Positions 12,801-24,899 of a DNA stretch of 64,000 nucleotides are shown here, piece after piece (position 1 is the first letter of the stretch; every line of letters starts with the position of its first letter). The stretch is from Annona cherimola (Eukaryota; Streptophyta; Magnoliopsida; Magnoliales; Annonaceae): assembly GCA_030490835.1 (NCBI GenBank), contig CM059971.1:76712224-76776223 (forward strand). The letters are read 5' to 3'. A model generated the notes under the pieces. It saw only the letters and a list, made by a program, of their open reading frames with translations. It was not told where the DNA came from and did no database searches. Both the position numbers and the translations under genes were made by a program.

Positions 12801-15800
12801 ACCATTCTAGTGGTCACATGGTTTTATGGGTAAGTTTCTTGATGCAATAGGATATTAAGAAACTGCTCAATTTCCGGAGAAATTCCAAGATATATTGCAG
12901 ATAACATGAAGGTTCTAAAAACCCTGTGAGTTACCTTCTGAAGAACTTTCTAACGTACACGGGCTTCATTTCTTTTTCCTGATATCAAAAGCTGATAATG
13001 CGTCATTGATTTACATAAGTTCTATCATTACTCATTCGTAGTCATGATGACTATCTGACTTAATTTTTCTTTTTTGTTGTCTTTTTTTGCAGAGATGTAA
13101 GCTTTAACAACCTCTTTGGAAAAATTCCTGAAAACTTTGAACAGCTTTCATCTATAAATTTTATGTGAGTGCCCAACAGTTCTGTATTTTCCAAATGTTC
13201 TTATCCCTTTTGTATCAGGTTGCATTAGTGCATTTTGATTACATAGTTTAGTTGGAAGTAAAATGTGGTTCTGCAGGTATCTTACGAACAATAAGTTGAC
13301 TGGAGATATCCCCCAATGGATTTTGAGAAGCACAGGACGCTTGTATGTATCCAGTTATTCATATATCAGTTTCTTCAAATGTCTGTAATGATTGTTTTCT
13401 CAAAAACTATTGTCTTGGTTAATATATTTTACTTTGAAATTTACTCTAACTTGTGAACTATCTTACAGGGATTTGTCCAACAATAATTTTACAGGCCCCA
13501 GTCCACCACCATATTGCCAGCAAGGAAATGTGTATGTTCGGTTGCTTTCCATGTTTTACTCCAATTTGGATTTTATCCCTAACCAGATTTATTTATTTGA
13601 ACTTTATTCTATGGATTTATCTCCTATCACCTGCAGGAATTTGGCGTCAAGTTACTCACCTGCTGCAAACATCTCGTAATATCGAATTCATTCTCTATTA
13701 ATATTCAGATTCAGCATTTTGCTCCAAAGACATACCTAAAGACTCTTTCATTCTTTAATTTCTGAACAGTTAATATATCATCCCTCTCTTTCTACAGGAT
13801 GGCTTCGTGCTTTCAAAAGAATCTCCCCTGCTCCAAAAAGGCACAATGTAAGTACTTAGATCTATGGTTTCATTATAGGATGAACCACGTTTTCATAATT
13901 TAAATATTTCGGAGGATAGATATGAGTAAGATACGTATCTGCATTTATGAGTGTGTATATACCATGGTCCTGGTATTCCTTGTGGGCCCTGTTATTTTGC
14001 AGTTGGGTCGAAATGTATGGAATCAGATAGTTGAATGAGATGTTAGGTATATTCAAAATAGGTGTTACCGTCTTGGGTCTTAGGAATGTTTTTTTTTTTC
14101 CATTTTTTCCATTTGCATTTGGTTGCTGACTGGTTGCGATGTTTGCAACATTTCCTTTCATGCATTTATAAACATTGCTTGCAATATTATGTTGGGTAAA
14201 CCTATATATATGACTGATGGCAGCGTTCTCAGCACACAATCATCCGTACATCACTCATGAAATTTCTCCTTCTCATCCATTCTCTCCAACACTTTTGTGA
14301 AACCAAAGATTTTTTCTTTCCATTCAAGTGAGTTGTCATGAATCAAGTGCTTGGATGGCCAAGAAGAAAAGCCGCTTCTTGTTCTTGGTTTAGTTTTACC
14401 TTTTGTATCCTAAAGGGCAATTGCATGTTATTCTAAGTAGCTGTGAAAGTAGCAAAATTGCCTTAAGGGAAGTTACATTAACATGCCTGAAGTGAAATTT
14501 ATTTTGGTTCTTTTATTTTAACCTCAAGGAAAGTAACACTATAACACGTTTGAAGTGAAACCTATTTTGGTTCTCCTATTTTTCCACTTTCCTCATGTTT
14601 TTCTCTATTTCCTCACTTACCCCAACAAGATACAGATCTGATGAATATCCTGGAATGCACTCTCACTGCACAGTTTCAAATGTCACTTATGTCAAAATTT
14701 GTATCTTTTGAATTTTAATATTGCCAGTTTTAGCCCAGGATCCACTTGGGTTGGATGGAAGTAACTAGCATTCTAGACATTCATTAGAGTAATTTATGTT
14801 GCAGATTATTCTTTGTTCATAAATTGTGGAGGCGAGGAACTGACTGTTGGGAATCAAGAATATGAAGGCGATTCATCAGAAATGGGACCATCTAATTTCT
14901 TTTCCAATGACAAATGGGCTTACAGCAGCACAGGGGACTACATGGACAACGACAAAGCCCACTTTATAGCAACAAGTACATCTGCATTGAATATAACTAA
15001 TCCAGGCTTGTACACGACAGCTCGACTTTCTCCTTTGTCTCTTAAATACTATGGGCTGTGTATGCAGAATGGAAATTATTCAGTGAAACTCCACTTTGCT
15101 GAGATCATATACACCAATGATGAAACTTATGTCAGCAATGGGAGACGCATATTTGATGTTTCAATCCAGGTGAGTGCTTAACTGCAGACTGCACTTTTAT
15201 ATATCTATCTACAATACACACGTTCATCTCCTTTAATTATTGGAAGAAGGAAGTTTCTATCCTGCTCCATACTTCAAAATCCATATCTCTGTACACATTA
15301 TAAGTTCACCATTCAATATCCAGAATATTATCCTGGACCGCTTGCTGCTGCAGTGTGATGGACTGAACTCTATTTATGCTCGCAACAGAACTTTGACAAT
15401 CCATTTCTTTTAGTTATAGCATTCCATGTTATTTTTAGATTGCTAATGCAGCATAATGTCATTGACTTCTAGGTCTTGCTCAGTGTTGTCACTATCTAGG
15501 TTTGTAAAGGGGATTACAATTAGGTACACCCAGGTGCAAATATCCATTTTTATTTTTATTTTTTTGAAATTTTTTTTTTACATAACTGTCAATTTAAGTG
15601 TATTTAACACGTGTATCAATTTTTACCATTTTTGAATTTTTAGTTTTTTTATTTTTAAAAATCAATGGCATTTTAGTCATTTTAAAGTTAAAAAAAATTC
15701 TAAAAATATCAAAAAATGGTAAAAATTGATACACACGTTAAATGCACTTTTATTAATAGTTTTAGAAAAAAAGTTTGAAAAAAAATAAAAGAAAATGGGT

Positions 15801-18800
15801 TAAATACACCGGCGTGCACTGAAGCTAAGTACATCCGGGTGCATATAATAATATCCCTTGTAAAGGTGTTAAATCTACTTGGGTGATGTCTGTGCATGGC
15901 ACTGAAAGAAGTGAAAGCACATATTTTTGGCACACTAATAAGTAAGTGCATACATGTATGTTGCTCAAGAGTCAAGACTGATGAGAACAGCAAGAAAGAA
16001 TTCATGCAGCACTGCAACTTCACCACATAAGACTTTTCATGATCATGAAAGAAGCAAGTGCCATATGTCATTCCTTATCTAAAAGCCTGCGTTAGATCCA
16101 TAAGCATTCTGTTAAACATGAATCTTTCATTAGGTTTAAACAGATCTTTTATTCAAATGCTTGGTACGGAAATCCAAAAATTCTGTGTCTGCACAAAACA
16201 CGTGTGTGAATGTTTACACGGGTCTGTTTGGCTTCTGATATGATCTTTGCCGTGGATATTTGCTTGGCTGTACATCCTACAGGGTCAAACAGTTATGAAG
16301 GATTTCAACATTCAAGAAGAAGCAGGTGGACCTGGTCGTGAAATCATTAAGAACTTCACTGCAAATGTGACTGCTCACACATTGGAGATCCATTTATATT
16401 GGGCTGGAAAGGGAACAACAGCCATTCCAGACAGAGGTGTATATGGACCTCTTATATCTGCTATCACTGTGACTCCAAGTAAGATTTTTAATGGTTCATT
16501 TATCTTTGCTTACAAATTTTTGAAGAATGCTAATATACAGGTTGCACGGTGATAATTTTTGCATAGGTCCCAGCTTTAAAATGCAAATTTTCTGCGACCT
16601 GGGGTGCACTGTGTATCAGTTATATAGCACTAAAAACTGTTATGCTAGTTGGCTATTGGTATAGCATTTCTTTTTTGGAAGCTTATTTGACAACTGTGGT
16701 GGTCCAATCCCCTTGCTTATGGGACATGTCATATCAAAAGGAAAACAATTGCTGACATTAGTAATATCTGTTGGGTTATCCCACATTGGTTGTGAAAGGG
16801 GTTGAGTATTTAGTTATAAGTGTGCAAGAAAGCTTGACCTCTTAAACTAGCTTTTAGAGAAGGCCCATATGCACCCAATAACATCAAGGAAAGACTTGAA
16901 TTGAATGAGGATGGAATGAGGATGTGGGATGAAAAAAGTGTTGTTTTATGAGAATTGGGAAAAATTGTATGGAAAATGACAAATTTAAGCTGCTATTTTT
17001 TGAAAATGAGAAAGTGTTTTTGGGGAATAGGAAACTCCATTACATCCCCATCCCATCAAAATTTTGAACAGGAAAATTATGTGGTATCTGCTGTGATCAT
17101 CTTATTCGAATAATTCTATCACCCTAATTTCTAATTTTCTTTTCACAGATTTTAAACCTGATACTGGTGGAGGAGGATTATCTCTGGGAGCTATTCTTGG
17201 CATTGTGGCTGCATCATGTGCAATCATTGTGTTGATATTGCTCTTGCTTTGGTTGAAAGGCTGCTTCAAACAAAAAGGACCTTTAGAAGATGGTAATTTA
17301 TGAACTAACACATGCTTAGAATTATACCATAGAATCATTTGACAGTTAAGGTTTGACTCATTTCCACAAGAATTGAATGATTATAAGGATAGTCTGAAAA
17401 TTTAACCTATATCCTAAAGCCCCAAAACTAATGAAAGGCATTTAGCTCAATCTCTTAAATATTGGGATCTCTAACAACCCAATGCTCTCCTCAAGTTGGG
17501 GCATCCGCCCTTTGTGTCTATGCAAACTTTCAACTAACTTCTTTCTTCTTGGTTATGCTCCACTACTGGGAGGATGCAAATATTCCACTATAACCTATAT
17601 ACGGAAGAGTTATTACCAAATTTTATCAATCAAAGTCTTTGGTTCATCAATTCGTTCTCCATTAATGAGCTTTGAAGGATCAAAATGAAATGCTCCTAAA
17701 GGGACATTGCATCTTTTCCCCCGTGTAAGTCATAAGGTTTGTTCCTGAGGGGTATATTCTACAAAATTCAAGAGCGTCTGCCATGGAACAGTTCAATAGT
17801 CCGGCTGGCTAATAGCATCTTGAATAATGAAGATTTGCATTAATAAGAGTTTAAAATTGCTAATGCTTTGCTACTGAGCAGAACTCCGAAGCCTAGAGTT
17901 GCAGACAGGTTACTTTAGCTTGAGACAGATTAAAGCTGCTACAAATAACTTTGATCCTGCAAACAAGCTAGGTGAAGGAGGGTTTGGGCCAGTTTACAAG
18001 GTAAATTTATTTGGACCCACGTGCATTTAGTTCATATATTATACCTATATATGTCTTTAACATTCTGTTTATTTCTTCATGGAGTTCTGATGGTGAAATT
18101 CAACTTCAATAACCACAGGGCACATTATCAGATGGTACTAAAATTGCTGTCAAGCAGCTCTCAGCCAAGTCCAGGCAAGGAAACCGTGAATTCCTAAATG
18201 AAATAGGAGTGATATCTGCCTTACAGCACCCAAATCTTGTGAAACTTTATGGATGTTGTGTTGAAGGAAACCAGCTGCTTGTAATATATGAATACATGGA
18301 AAATAACTGCCTCGCGAGAGCACTATTTGGTAAGCACATTCTCTCTATTTCATACTGTAGTTTTCGATGGTAAGAAAACTGTATGAAAACATTGTTCTTA
18401 ACTTCATTTCTTTTGAATGGTTATTTACATCTCAAAGCATAATGGGAATGAATTTTCAATAGGCCGTGAGGAACAAAGACTGAAGCTGGACTGGCCAACT
18501 AGGCATAAGATTTGCTTGGAGATAGCAAAAGGTTTGGCCTATCTCCATGAAGAATCGAGGCTGAAGATTGTTCATCGAGATATAAAGGCAACAAATGTTT
18601 TGCTTGCTAAGAATCTTAGTGCTAAGATATCTGATTTTGGTCTGGCTAGACTCGATGAAGAGGAGAAAACCCACATCAGCACCCGAATAGCTGGAACCAT
18701 GTAAGACTCCCACTTTTCGCTGGGTGTTTTTGCTGTTCTTTTAGTTTTCTTCAATTTCTCAATCCCCAAACATCAAGATTTGTTTGTTTTTAAAGGAAGT

Positions 18801-20119
18801 AGCCTTTAAAAAACATCGATGATGAATGGATTCGTCATTATTCTTGCAAATTTCAAGTAGAATCAGCAGTAACACAAACACATGAATATTTTCCTTCCCC
18901 ATCTCAGCCAATGAAACTGATTGAATATGACATTGTTTTGTATGTTCTTCAGAGGTTATATGGCTCCTGAATATGCTATGAGGGGTTATCTGACAGACAA
19001 GGCAGATGTTTACAGCTTTGGAGTCGTTTTACTGGAGGTCGTCAGTGGGACGAGCAACACAAGTTACATGCCAAAGGAGGATTTCATTCATCTTCTTGAC
19101 TGGGTAAAAGAAGCAATTGCATATTTATACAACTAGTGAAACATTTATCACTTACATAATTATGCATGAAAATGTAGGTTCAGACATTAAATCGTGTTGT
19201 TGGCATACTTGCCTTTGTTTACTCAACCGAATATCATGAACTGCTGTGAAACTTTTTACCAAATTTAGCTCAGCATGGGATTTATTAATGACAACTGGTC
19301 CACATAAAATTTTCTTTGCATGCTTTTGGTGAATGTTTGCCTAAGCAATTATCATTTCGAAGGAAGTCAGGACCTGTTGAGCAAAACCTAGCCTATGTTA
19401 AAATCAATACAAGTACCCAGTCTCCCTTAGCCATAATGGCCAAAATTGAAATTCGAAGCTGGTTTGCCTATCGGATGGATTGATTCTGAATTCAAAGCCA
19501 AGTTTTTCTGCTTCTGAAAACTATAGATTCAGAAAAATATCTGAAACTAATAAATGATTGTTTCTATTCAGATCACATCGTAGATAAGTTCAATCAGCAG
19601 AAGAAATTAATCTGCCCTACTTGGTTGCTTGATGCATCTTTCAGGGGAACTCTGTCATAATCAACCCATTGATGGATGCATCTCCTGACATCTTGTATGT
19701 ATTTTCAGGCCTATGTACTGCAGGAGCAGGGCAATCTCTTGGAACTGGTGGACCAAAGGCTGGGATCAGACTACGCCGAGGAAGAAGTGTTAAGGACACT
19801 GAATTTAGCACTCTTGTGCACCAATCCATCTCCCAGCCTTAGGCCAGCAATGTCTGCTGCAGTGTGCATGCTTGAAGGAAAGATGGAAGTGCGGCCCCCT
19901 CTCGTGAAGAGGAGCTCAATGGTTGACACTGAGAGCGTAAGGTTCAAGGCCCTGCAAAAGCAGTCTCTAGACAGCCAAACACAAAGCATATCAACAGAGG
20001 GCCCATCGTCGTTTTATTCCTCAGAAGACCAATCGTCTTTGATTTCTCTAACCACTGTTGAAGGCAAGAACACATGGTCAATGGCCGAGCCTCCACTCAA
20101 CCATTCGAATACCCAATGA
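3826..20119 (+). CDS. LRR-malectin receptor-like Ser/Thr kinase (LRR-VIII-2), first exon not in window
   Basis: A plasma-membrane receptor kinase of the LRR-VIII-2/RFK1-like family. Visible exons: 3826-3997, 4133-4204, 4312-4380, 4471-4542, 4648-4719, 12207-12278, 12357-12428, 12520-12591, 12694-12765, 12851-12925, 13093-13164, 13277-13342, 13469-13531, 13637-13675, 13798-13847, 14805-15169, 16283-16478, 17149-17292, 17882-18000, 18119-18329, 18463-18700, 18953-19103 and 19709-20119. All use AG/GT and keep one frame for about 980 codons. The order is Cys-containing cap (NPCSG-like VSPCSG), about ten LRRs on roughly 72-bp exons, malectin-like domain (14805-16478), membrane helix (17149-17292) and kinase. 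Kinase motifs are [27 protein letters not shown] and APEYAMRG, so it should be an active RD kinase. The expected signal-peptide exon is missing: 3826 begins in phase 1 at a splice acceptor with no ATG there. Intron 6 (4720-12206) is swollen by RTE LINEs. The gene is a tandem paralogue of 37230-47661. The ligand is unknown. Confidence 0.9.
5200..7201 (+). mobile_element. Older degenerate RTE-type LINE, left part
   Basis: This is a decayed copy of the same RTE family as 7202-10410, in intron 6 of the kinase gene. The 5' UTR-like stretch near 5280-5330 matches the younger copy near 7405-7440. The endonuclease end near 5660-5730 and the RT segment 7010-7190 (ending in the 'DLEKVYD' region) also match. 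The part equivalent to about 7740-8250 is missing. It is interrupted by the repeat at 5735-6095 and by the younger RTE, and continues at 10411. Stop codons and indels are everywhere, and the 5' limit is approximate. Confidence 0.7.
5735..6095 (+). repeat. Interspersed repeat of about 350 bp inside the older RTE
   Basis: From 'gggccacatttgttg' to about 6095 the sequence does not belong to the RTE. It is clearly similar to 31371-31705 and to parts of 34470-34900. It interrupts RTE sequence on both sides. No coding capacity, and no clear terminal repeat in this copy. Confidence 0.6.
7202..10410 (+). mobile_element. RTE-clade LINE, near full length, inactivated
   Basis: A non-LTR retrotransposon related to the plant RTE elements often mis-annotated as 'craniofacial development protein 2-like'. 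Recognisable pieces are an APE-type endonuclease at 7520-7762 ([17 protein letters not shown]) continuing at 8030-8272, and reverse transcriptase at 8950-9141, 9162-9389 ([17 protein letters not shown]) and 9468-9653 ([17 protein letters not shown]). A C-terminal part lies at 10071-10289. These lie in different frames with in-frame stops, so it is a pseudogene. The usual Asn in the endonuclease WNVGTL motif is Asp here. The 3' end has the 'atgatgattatg' type tail of RTE elements. Target duplications of about 20 bp (core atatgataagg) lie at 7182-7201 and 10411-10430 with one mismatch. Confidence 0.88.
10411..11290 (+). mobile_element. Older RTE-type LINE, right part
   Basis: This resumes the older RTE exactly where 7190 left off. 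It encodes relics of the post-DLEKAYD region, the RT core near 10560-10650 and the C-terminal part near 10990-11290. It contains a short (CA)n tract near 11034-11052. Similarity to the younger copy fades near 11290. Confidence 0.7.
11291..12206. other. Remaining part of kinase intron 6
   Basis: Non-coding sequence between the RTE remnants and exon 7. Nothing recognisable besides the acceptor before 12207. Confidence 0.4.
15511..15857. mobile_element. Hairpin MITE, Mutator-like, in kinase intron
   Basis: A 347-bp palindromic element between the two malectin exons. It is flanked by ttgtaaagg at 15502-15510 and 15858-15866 (9 bp, as expected for MULE-type elements). The arms carry the 'cacccaggtgca/tgcacccgg' motif shared with the hairpin elements at 21396, 34931 and 63700. 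The left arm looks partly deleted. Confidence 0.7.
16765..16885. mobile_element. Possible LTR/TRIM remnant
   Basis: The sequence 'gttgggttatcccacattgg' followed by 'aaaggggttgag' resembles the start of plant small LTR elements. No partner LTR or target duplication was found, so this is only a suggestion. It lies in the intron before the membrane-helix exon. Confidence 0.25.
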
Positions 20120-21395
20120 GTAAGATGAGGGATCAGCACTCAGAATTCCCAAGCCAGACATTTGCATGCAATTTGTAACTTTGTATTAATTTATAGAGCA
20201 CATTGATGACAGTAGAGCTAAAATCCCTGATGTGATACCGCATTGTAAAATGGGTAATGATTCAATACATATATATACATTGATGAGCCTTAAATACATA
20301 TAGGTGTTTTTTAGCCATTCTTTTTTTTATATCTTTTTCTTTTTTATTATTATTTTGTTATCGCCCATTCTTTTCATCTTTTTTGTGGCCTCACATGTAT
20401 GCATATAGGTATCGAGATTGGCTGGCTAGATGTCAAGGTCAGAGGCAGCTTCTGCCGGGGGGTCAGGGGATTGATGTTGTAGGGGACCCTTCCATGCAAG
20501 TCTAAGCAGTGATCTACTTGTAGTTGGCAAGTTGGCTATCTTGGATCTCCTCCTCCATGGCATCTTGCAGCTGCCGGCAATCCTCCGAAAGATGGTCTCT
20601 CTCCTCATGGAAAAAGCTTACAATTTTAGATTGCGTCTATGTATGGGAGTCTTGAGCTGAGTACTCAAGCAGGGTGTACGACTTGAGTCATGGTAACCCA
20701 AATCGAAAAATATATTTCTAATCTATTTTATCAAACAATCATATATGTGCACTTTTATTTTGTTTTAAGAAAATCATTTAATAATTTTGAGTCATTAACG
20801 CATTTTTTTTCATTGTTTTAAATATTGTTCATTAAAGACGAATTCAAAATTATATATAGTACTATTTATATTTTTAGAAGTGTTGGGCATATGCTCAGTC
20901 CACAAAACTTGTAGAATTAATGTTTTTGTTTTGTTTATTAAAATTTCATGTAAAAAAATATTTTTCATTTTTGAGAAATGATCGGTACTCACATTATTTT
21001 ATAGATCAAAGTCACAACATACTTTAAATATACACTGCTCTGATTGATAATATGATGCATTATTTAGGAATATGCAAGAAGTATATTTGGAAACTAAAAT
21101 AATAGAAAATCTAAATACTTGAAATTCAACCTGAAAGATACGTGAACTCGAATTAAACCTAACTCAAAAACCCGTTATACTGAGTTGCATCGGCTAATGA
21201 GACTTGTGATAGTGAGTTTAATCTGAATTCTGAAGGAATAGCTACTCCAAAAAAAAATGTCGAGGAGGCATGGATAGATTATCGGCCGGAGGGGTTGACA
21301 GTGGTTCTTGTTGCCATCTCCTTACAGATCTGGGCTTCGATCGTGGTGGCATGGGAGTACTCGGAGAACCTCGTAGTATCAATGGGGACTATAAT
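20120..21395. other. 3' flank of kinase 1 and intergenic DNA
   Basis: It begins with the kinase 3' UTR; no canonical AATAAA was seen, but AT-rich signals occur near 20180-20290. A GC-richer island at 20400-20610 has a minus-strand stretch with coding-like character (ERDHLSEDCRQLQ), reminiscent of a retroelement gag coiled coil but ending at a stop. A second GC-richer island lies at 21250-21395. Neither can be assigned to a gene. Confidence 0.35.
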
Positions 21396-21707
21396 GGAAC
21401 GCGATCCCCTGCACTCGAGTGCACTTAATTTCGGTGCACCTAAATGCATTAAACTTATTTTAACTTTTTTTAATTTTTTTTTGAAATATTTTTTATACAA
21501 GTGTTCATCTAAGTGTATTTAACATGTGTATCAATTTTTATCATTTTTGGAGTATTTTATATATTTATTTTTTATTTTTTGAAAATTAGTAGCATTTTAA
21601 GTAATTTAAATTAATACTTGTATAAAAAAAATTTAAAATAAAAAAATAATTTAATGCACCCAAGTACACTGAAGCTAAGTGCACCCAGGTGCAAGGGATC
21701 GTGTTCC
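21396..21707. mobile_element. Hairpin MITE, Mutator-like
   Basis: A 312-bp element with inverted ends ggaacgcgatcccctgcac and its near complement. It is flanked by gactataat (21387-21395) and ggctataat (21708-21716), a 9-bp duplication with one mismatch. The AT-rich arms pair into a long hairpin. Same family as 15511 and 34931. Confidence 0.8.
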
Positions 21708-22102
21708 GGCTATAATCCTAGCTATAGCGATATGGGCAAGTGGGCAACACAGATCCGAGGAGGTCACTCTAGAGACCGACATGGGTTTTTATATGATTTT
21801 GCTAATGACTAGTAAAAAGAATATAAAGATATTCCCAAGCTATGGCAGGAAAAGATAATCAAAGTATTAGAAAGTGATTGAAAGTGACGGAAGGAAAGAT
21901 AAAAGGAGAGGATGATCAGGGATCAAAGGAGAGAACGCTTAAGCTCAACAGTGAACAGTCAGTGTTGTGGGCAATCTCGCATGTCCTTTTTCGTTGGACG
22001 GTCGACTCTTCTATAGATTTCTCATTTTAATGGTCTTGATTTGATCGAGGGTACCGAGATCAAAGATATTTATGCTGATGCTGGAGACTTCTTAGTAAAT
22101 AT

Positions 22103-22387
22103 GCCGAATGATCATTTACGGCGATTTCAGACCTGCCCAAAAATATTTTTTTAATAAATATATTAATCTAGTTATATTTAATCTATAAATCAAATTTTAC
22201 TATTTTAGGATATGTGTATATATTTATTTTAGATTTTTAAATACTCTTGTGTTTAAAAATTCAAAATAAATATATACAAATATTCCAAAATGGTAAAAAT
22301 TGGTTTATAAATTAAATATAACTAGATTAACATGTTTATAAAAAAATTTAAAAAAAAATAAAAAAAAAACGTAAATGATTGGCGCTC
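22103..22387. mobile_element. Hairpin MITE, Mutator-like
   Basis: A 285-bp near-palindrome flanked by agtaaatat at 22094-22102 and 22388-22396. The arms share 'tctagttatatttaatctataaa' type sequence with the element at 54865, of which it looks like a diverged relative. Confidence 0.75.
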
Positions 22388-22649
22388 AGTAAATATGGGA
22401 CTTCTTTAAGTATTTCGTCAGATTGAGTATGTAAGATTCAACCATTTGGAAGTAACATATAAGGTCATAACAACACTAACATGATGAAATGACAAGACTA
22501 TGTAGTATTTTCTTGGAATGCATAGAAAGGAAGGAATCTACTCTAAAACAATTAGGCAACAATTAGCTGATAAGTTGATAAGTGCATCTAAGGTGTGAAG
22601 TTGCTCTTTGAAGGCGTAGAGGCCAACCTTAGTATGGTAGGTGCTAGTC

Positions 22650-23930
22650 TAACCATAGGTAATGTAATACATGTTTCTAATACATTAATACATCATGTTT
22701 AGAATAAAAGGTTATTTGTGTTCATGTCAACTAGGAAAGACTCTACAATGCATATAGACTAACCTACTTGGAGTCCCTTTGAGGAATTGGCTTTACTCTA
22801 AAGTCGACTCCATTATAAACTTATACCCTTGAAGGAGTGTAGTTGTTTAGGGTGCATAAGTTCACAATGAAATGGACTTCAAAACACAATTGACTACTCA
22901 AAAGTGTATTTAACTGTCATTAAATTTCACTTAAAAAATTGGTGGGTATACAAAATATCTAAAAATTATTGTCATAAATGCACAAAAATCATTTTACATC
23001 GGTTAAATTATCTTGCTTTTTAGTGTGTTTATCAATGGGAAAATAAAAAACTTTAACCCTTATTTTTATATATCCTTTTCTGTAAATTATCGTACTTTTC
23101 AATCTTTCTTTATATTTTTCATGTAATTACTCTGTTTATTTCAGTCTAACCATAAGTAATGTAATATATGTTTATAATACATGATGTTTAAAATAAAGGA
23201 TATTTGCATTCATATCAACTACAAAATAAAGCCATTATGCATGTAGACTATGTTGAGTGCATATTCTGCTAGGGATTATGCGTGTATGTGAGAGCTATAA
23301 ATAAACATGTGACCTATAGAGTTTAGCATCATAAAAAGTAGAGAGACATTCTATTGTTTGTAAGAAGAAAATTGTAATTGTAGATTGTTTAGTGAATTAC
23401 ACTTTTCTCTAATGAGGTAAGCTTTTAACTGATCCACGGAATTCTTTGTATTCTATGTATGTGCTTGCATCATGTTCTCAACCTAACAGACTAAACCTCT
23501 TTGGACTCCCTTTGAGGAATTAAGTTTACTTTGGAGTCAACTCCATTATAAACTTATACCCTTAAAAGAGTCACTTTAGTGTAGCTTTAAACTTATTTTA
23601 AGGAGTCAAGTCTAGTACCAACTCCCCTCCTTCAAGAGGTATGAGTACATAGTGAAATAGACTCCATAATAATGTGGTCGACTACTTAAAAGTGTATTTA
23701 ACTGATGTTAGATTTAACCTAAAAAGTTGGTGTGAATGTAAAATATTAAAAAATTATTTTCATAAATGCAAAAAAAAAAAACATTTTACATAGATTAAAT
23801 TATCTTATTTTTAGTGTGATTAACAATGGGCAAAGAATTTTTTTTTAACCACTTTACATTTTTGTATCTCTTACTTTTTAATATTTCTTTGTATTTTTCA
23901 TATAATAATTCCATTTATTTTAACTTTATT
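22650..23930. repeat. Tandem duplication of about 0.5 kb, second copy carries a solo LTR
   Basis: Copy 1 runs about 22650-23141 and copy 2 about 23142-23930. Both start with 'gtctaaccata(g/a)gtaatgtaat', pass through 'ccctttgaggaatt' and 'actccattataaacttatacc', and end in the same AT-rich stretch. Copy 2 is longer because of the LTR insertion at 23251-23488. The copies are diverged by many substitutions. No coding potential. Confidence 0.7.
23251..23488 (+). mobile_element. Solo LTR of an LTR retrotransposon
   Basis: A 238-bp LTR starting tgttgagtgc and ending cctaaca, flanked by the 5-bp duplication gacta at 23246-23250 and 23489-23493. It contains a TATA-like box (ctataaataaa near 23297). 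There is no internal domain, so it is a solo LTR left by recombination, probably of a small copia- or TRIM-type element. Confidence 0.82.
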
Positions 23931-24017
23931 TAGTTATTATCCCGTAATATCTCATCATTCTCTCATTTCCTTATAAATTTTGACCCCCAATACCTTTTTT
24001 ACTTTTTTTAAAACCAA

Positions 24018-24300
24018 GGGTGTGTTTGTTAACAACAAAAAGTTGTTAAGTTAAAACTTTTCAATCTAAAACTTTTCATTCTCCACAACTATCCTATTTT
24101 TTAATCATTTCTTCACATTTTTCTATACAACTACCCTACTTTTCAATCATTTCTACACAACTACCAACACAACAAACCTATCTATTTCAACTTTATCCTA
24201 TTTATTCCTCATCATTACCCATATCATATCACATCATTTGATACAACTTCTCGTATATACAACTTTTCATCAAAAATTTTATTCATTTACAAACACACCC
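24018..24300. mobile_element. Tourist-like MITE
   Basis: A 283-bp element with ends gggtgtgtttg and caaacacaccc, in the opposite internal orientation to 2078. It is flanked by caa on both sides (24015-24017 and 24301-24303), a variant of the usual TTA site. Confidence 0.75.
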
Positions 24301-24899
24301 CAAATAGCAAACTCACCCGTATCACACGTCTCATGATTGATATTCAAGCATGTAGAATCCCTGCTCTCTTCTGGCTGGAATGGGCAGCCATTTGGTCAAA
24401 AAGCAGCAGCTGCAACTGCAAATCTAAAGGCGTGTATGTGACTGTTTTTATGACGGTAAAGAATGGTTCCCATCGAGCCTGATAATTTAATAAATAATAG
24501 GGCAATCCACGCAAGGCCTTGACTACTGTGTTCGCCATTTAATGCAGAACGCGTCCATTCAATATCAGCACAGTATGGTCAATTGCATGCGCCTGGGTTG
24601 CCAGCTAACACGTCTGCAAACGAGCGGAGAACAACCCACCCACGCCGTCATTGATGAGACAAAAATAATGGACTGTGATCCCCGTGAACTATCTTTTAAA
24701 AAAAAAAAAAAGAAATTTGCTGATTTTTTTTCATCACTATATGTGCTCAAGAATCTACTTCTCATATATGTAACTTTATCATTTATTAATTTTATTTAAT
24801 ATTTTTTGAATTTTAAAATAAAAATCTTTTTCATGCGTGCAGATGAAAAAATGCATTTTTATTTTGAAATTAAAAAAAATTAAATAAAATCAATCAATG
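24301..24899. other. Intergenic DNA
   Basis: This holds unique-looking sequence of mixed composition at 24301-24660 and an A-tract near 24700. An AT-rich palindromic stretch near 24780-24890 may be a MITE remnant. No gene recognised. Confidence 0.35.

Noticed and set aside
13862..14239. 125-codon minus-strand frame
   Set aside because: It lies in an intron of kinase 1, has no recognisable domain and its composition is like that of the intron.
17460..17700. Possible copia-type fragment in kinase 1 intron 19 (ctcctcaagttggggcatcc)
   Set aside because: Only a short resemblance, without LTR ends, primer site or coding domain.
20426..20608. Minus-strand frame as a real gene
   Set aside because: It is short, has no start context or splice continuation, and has only weak coiled-coil character. 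It is kept as a possible retroelement scrap.
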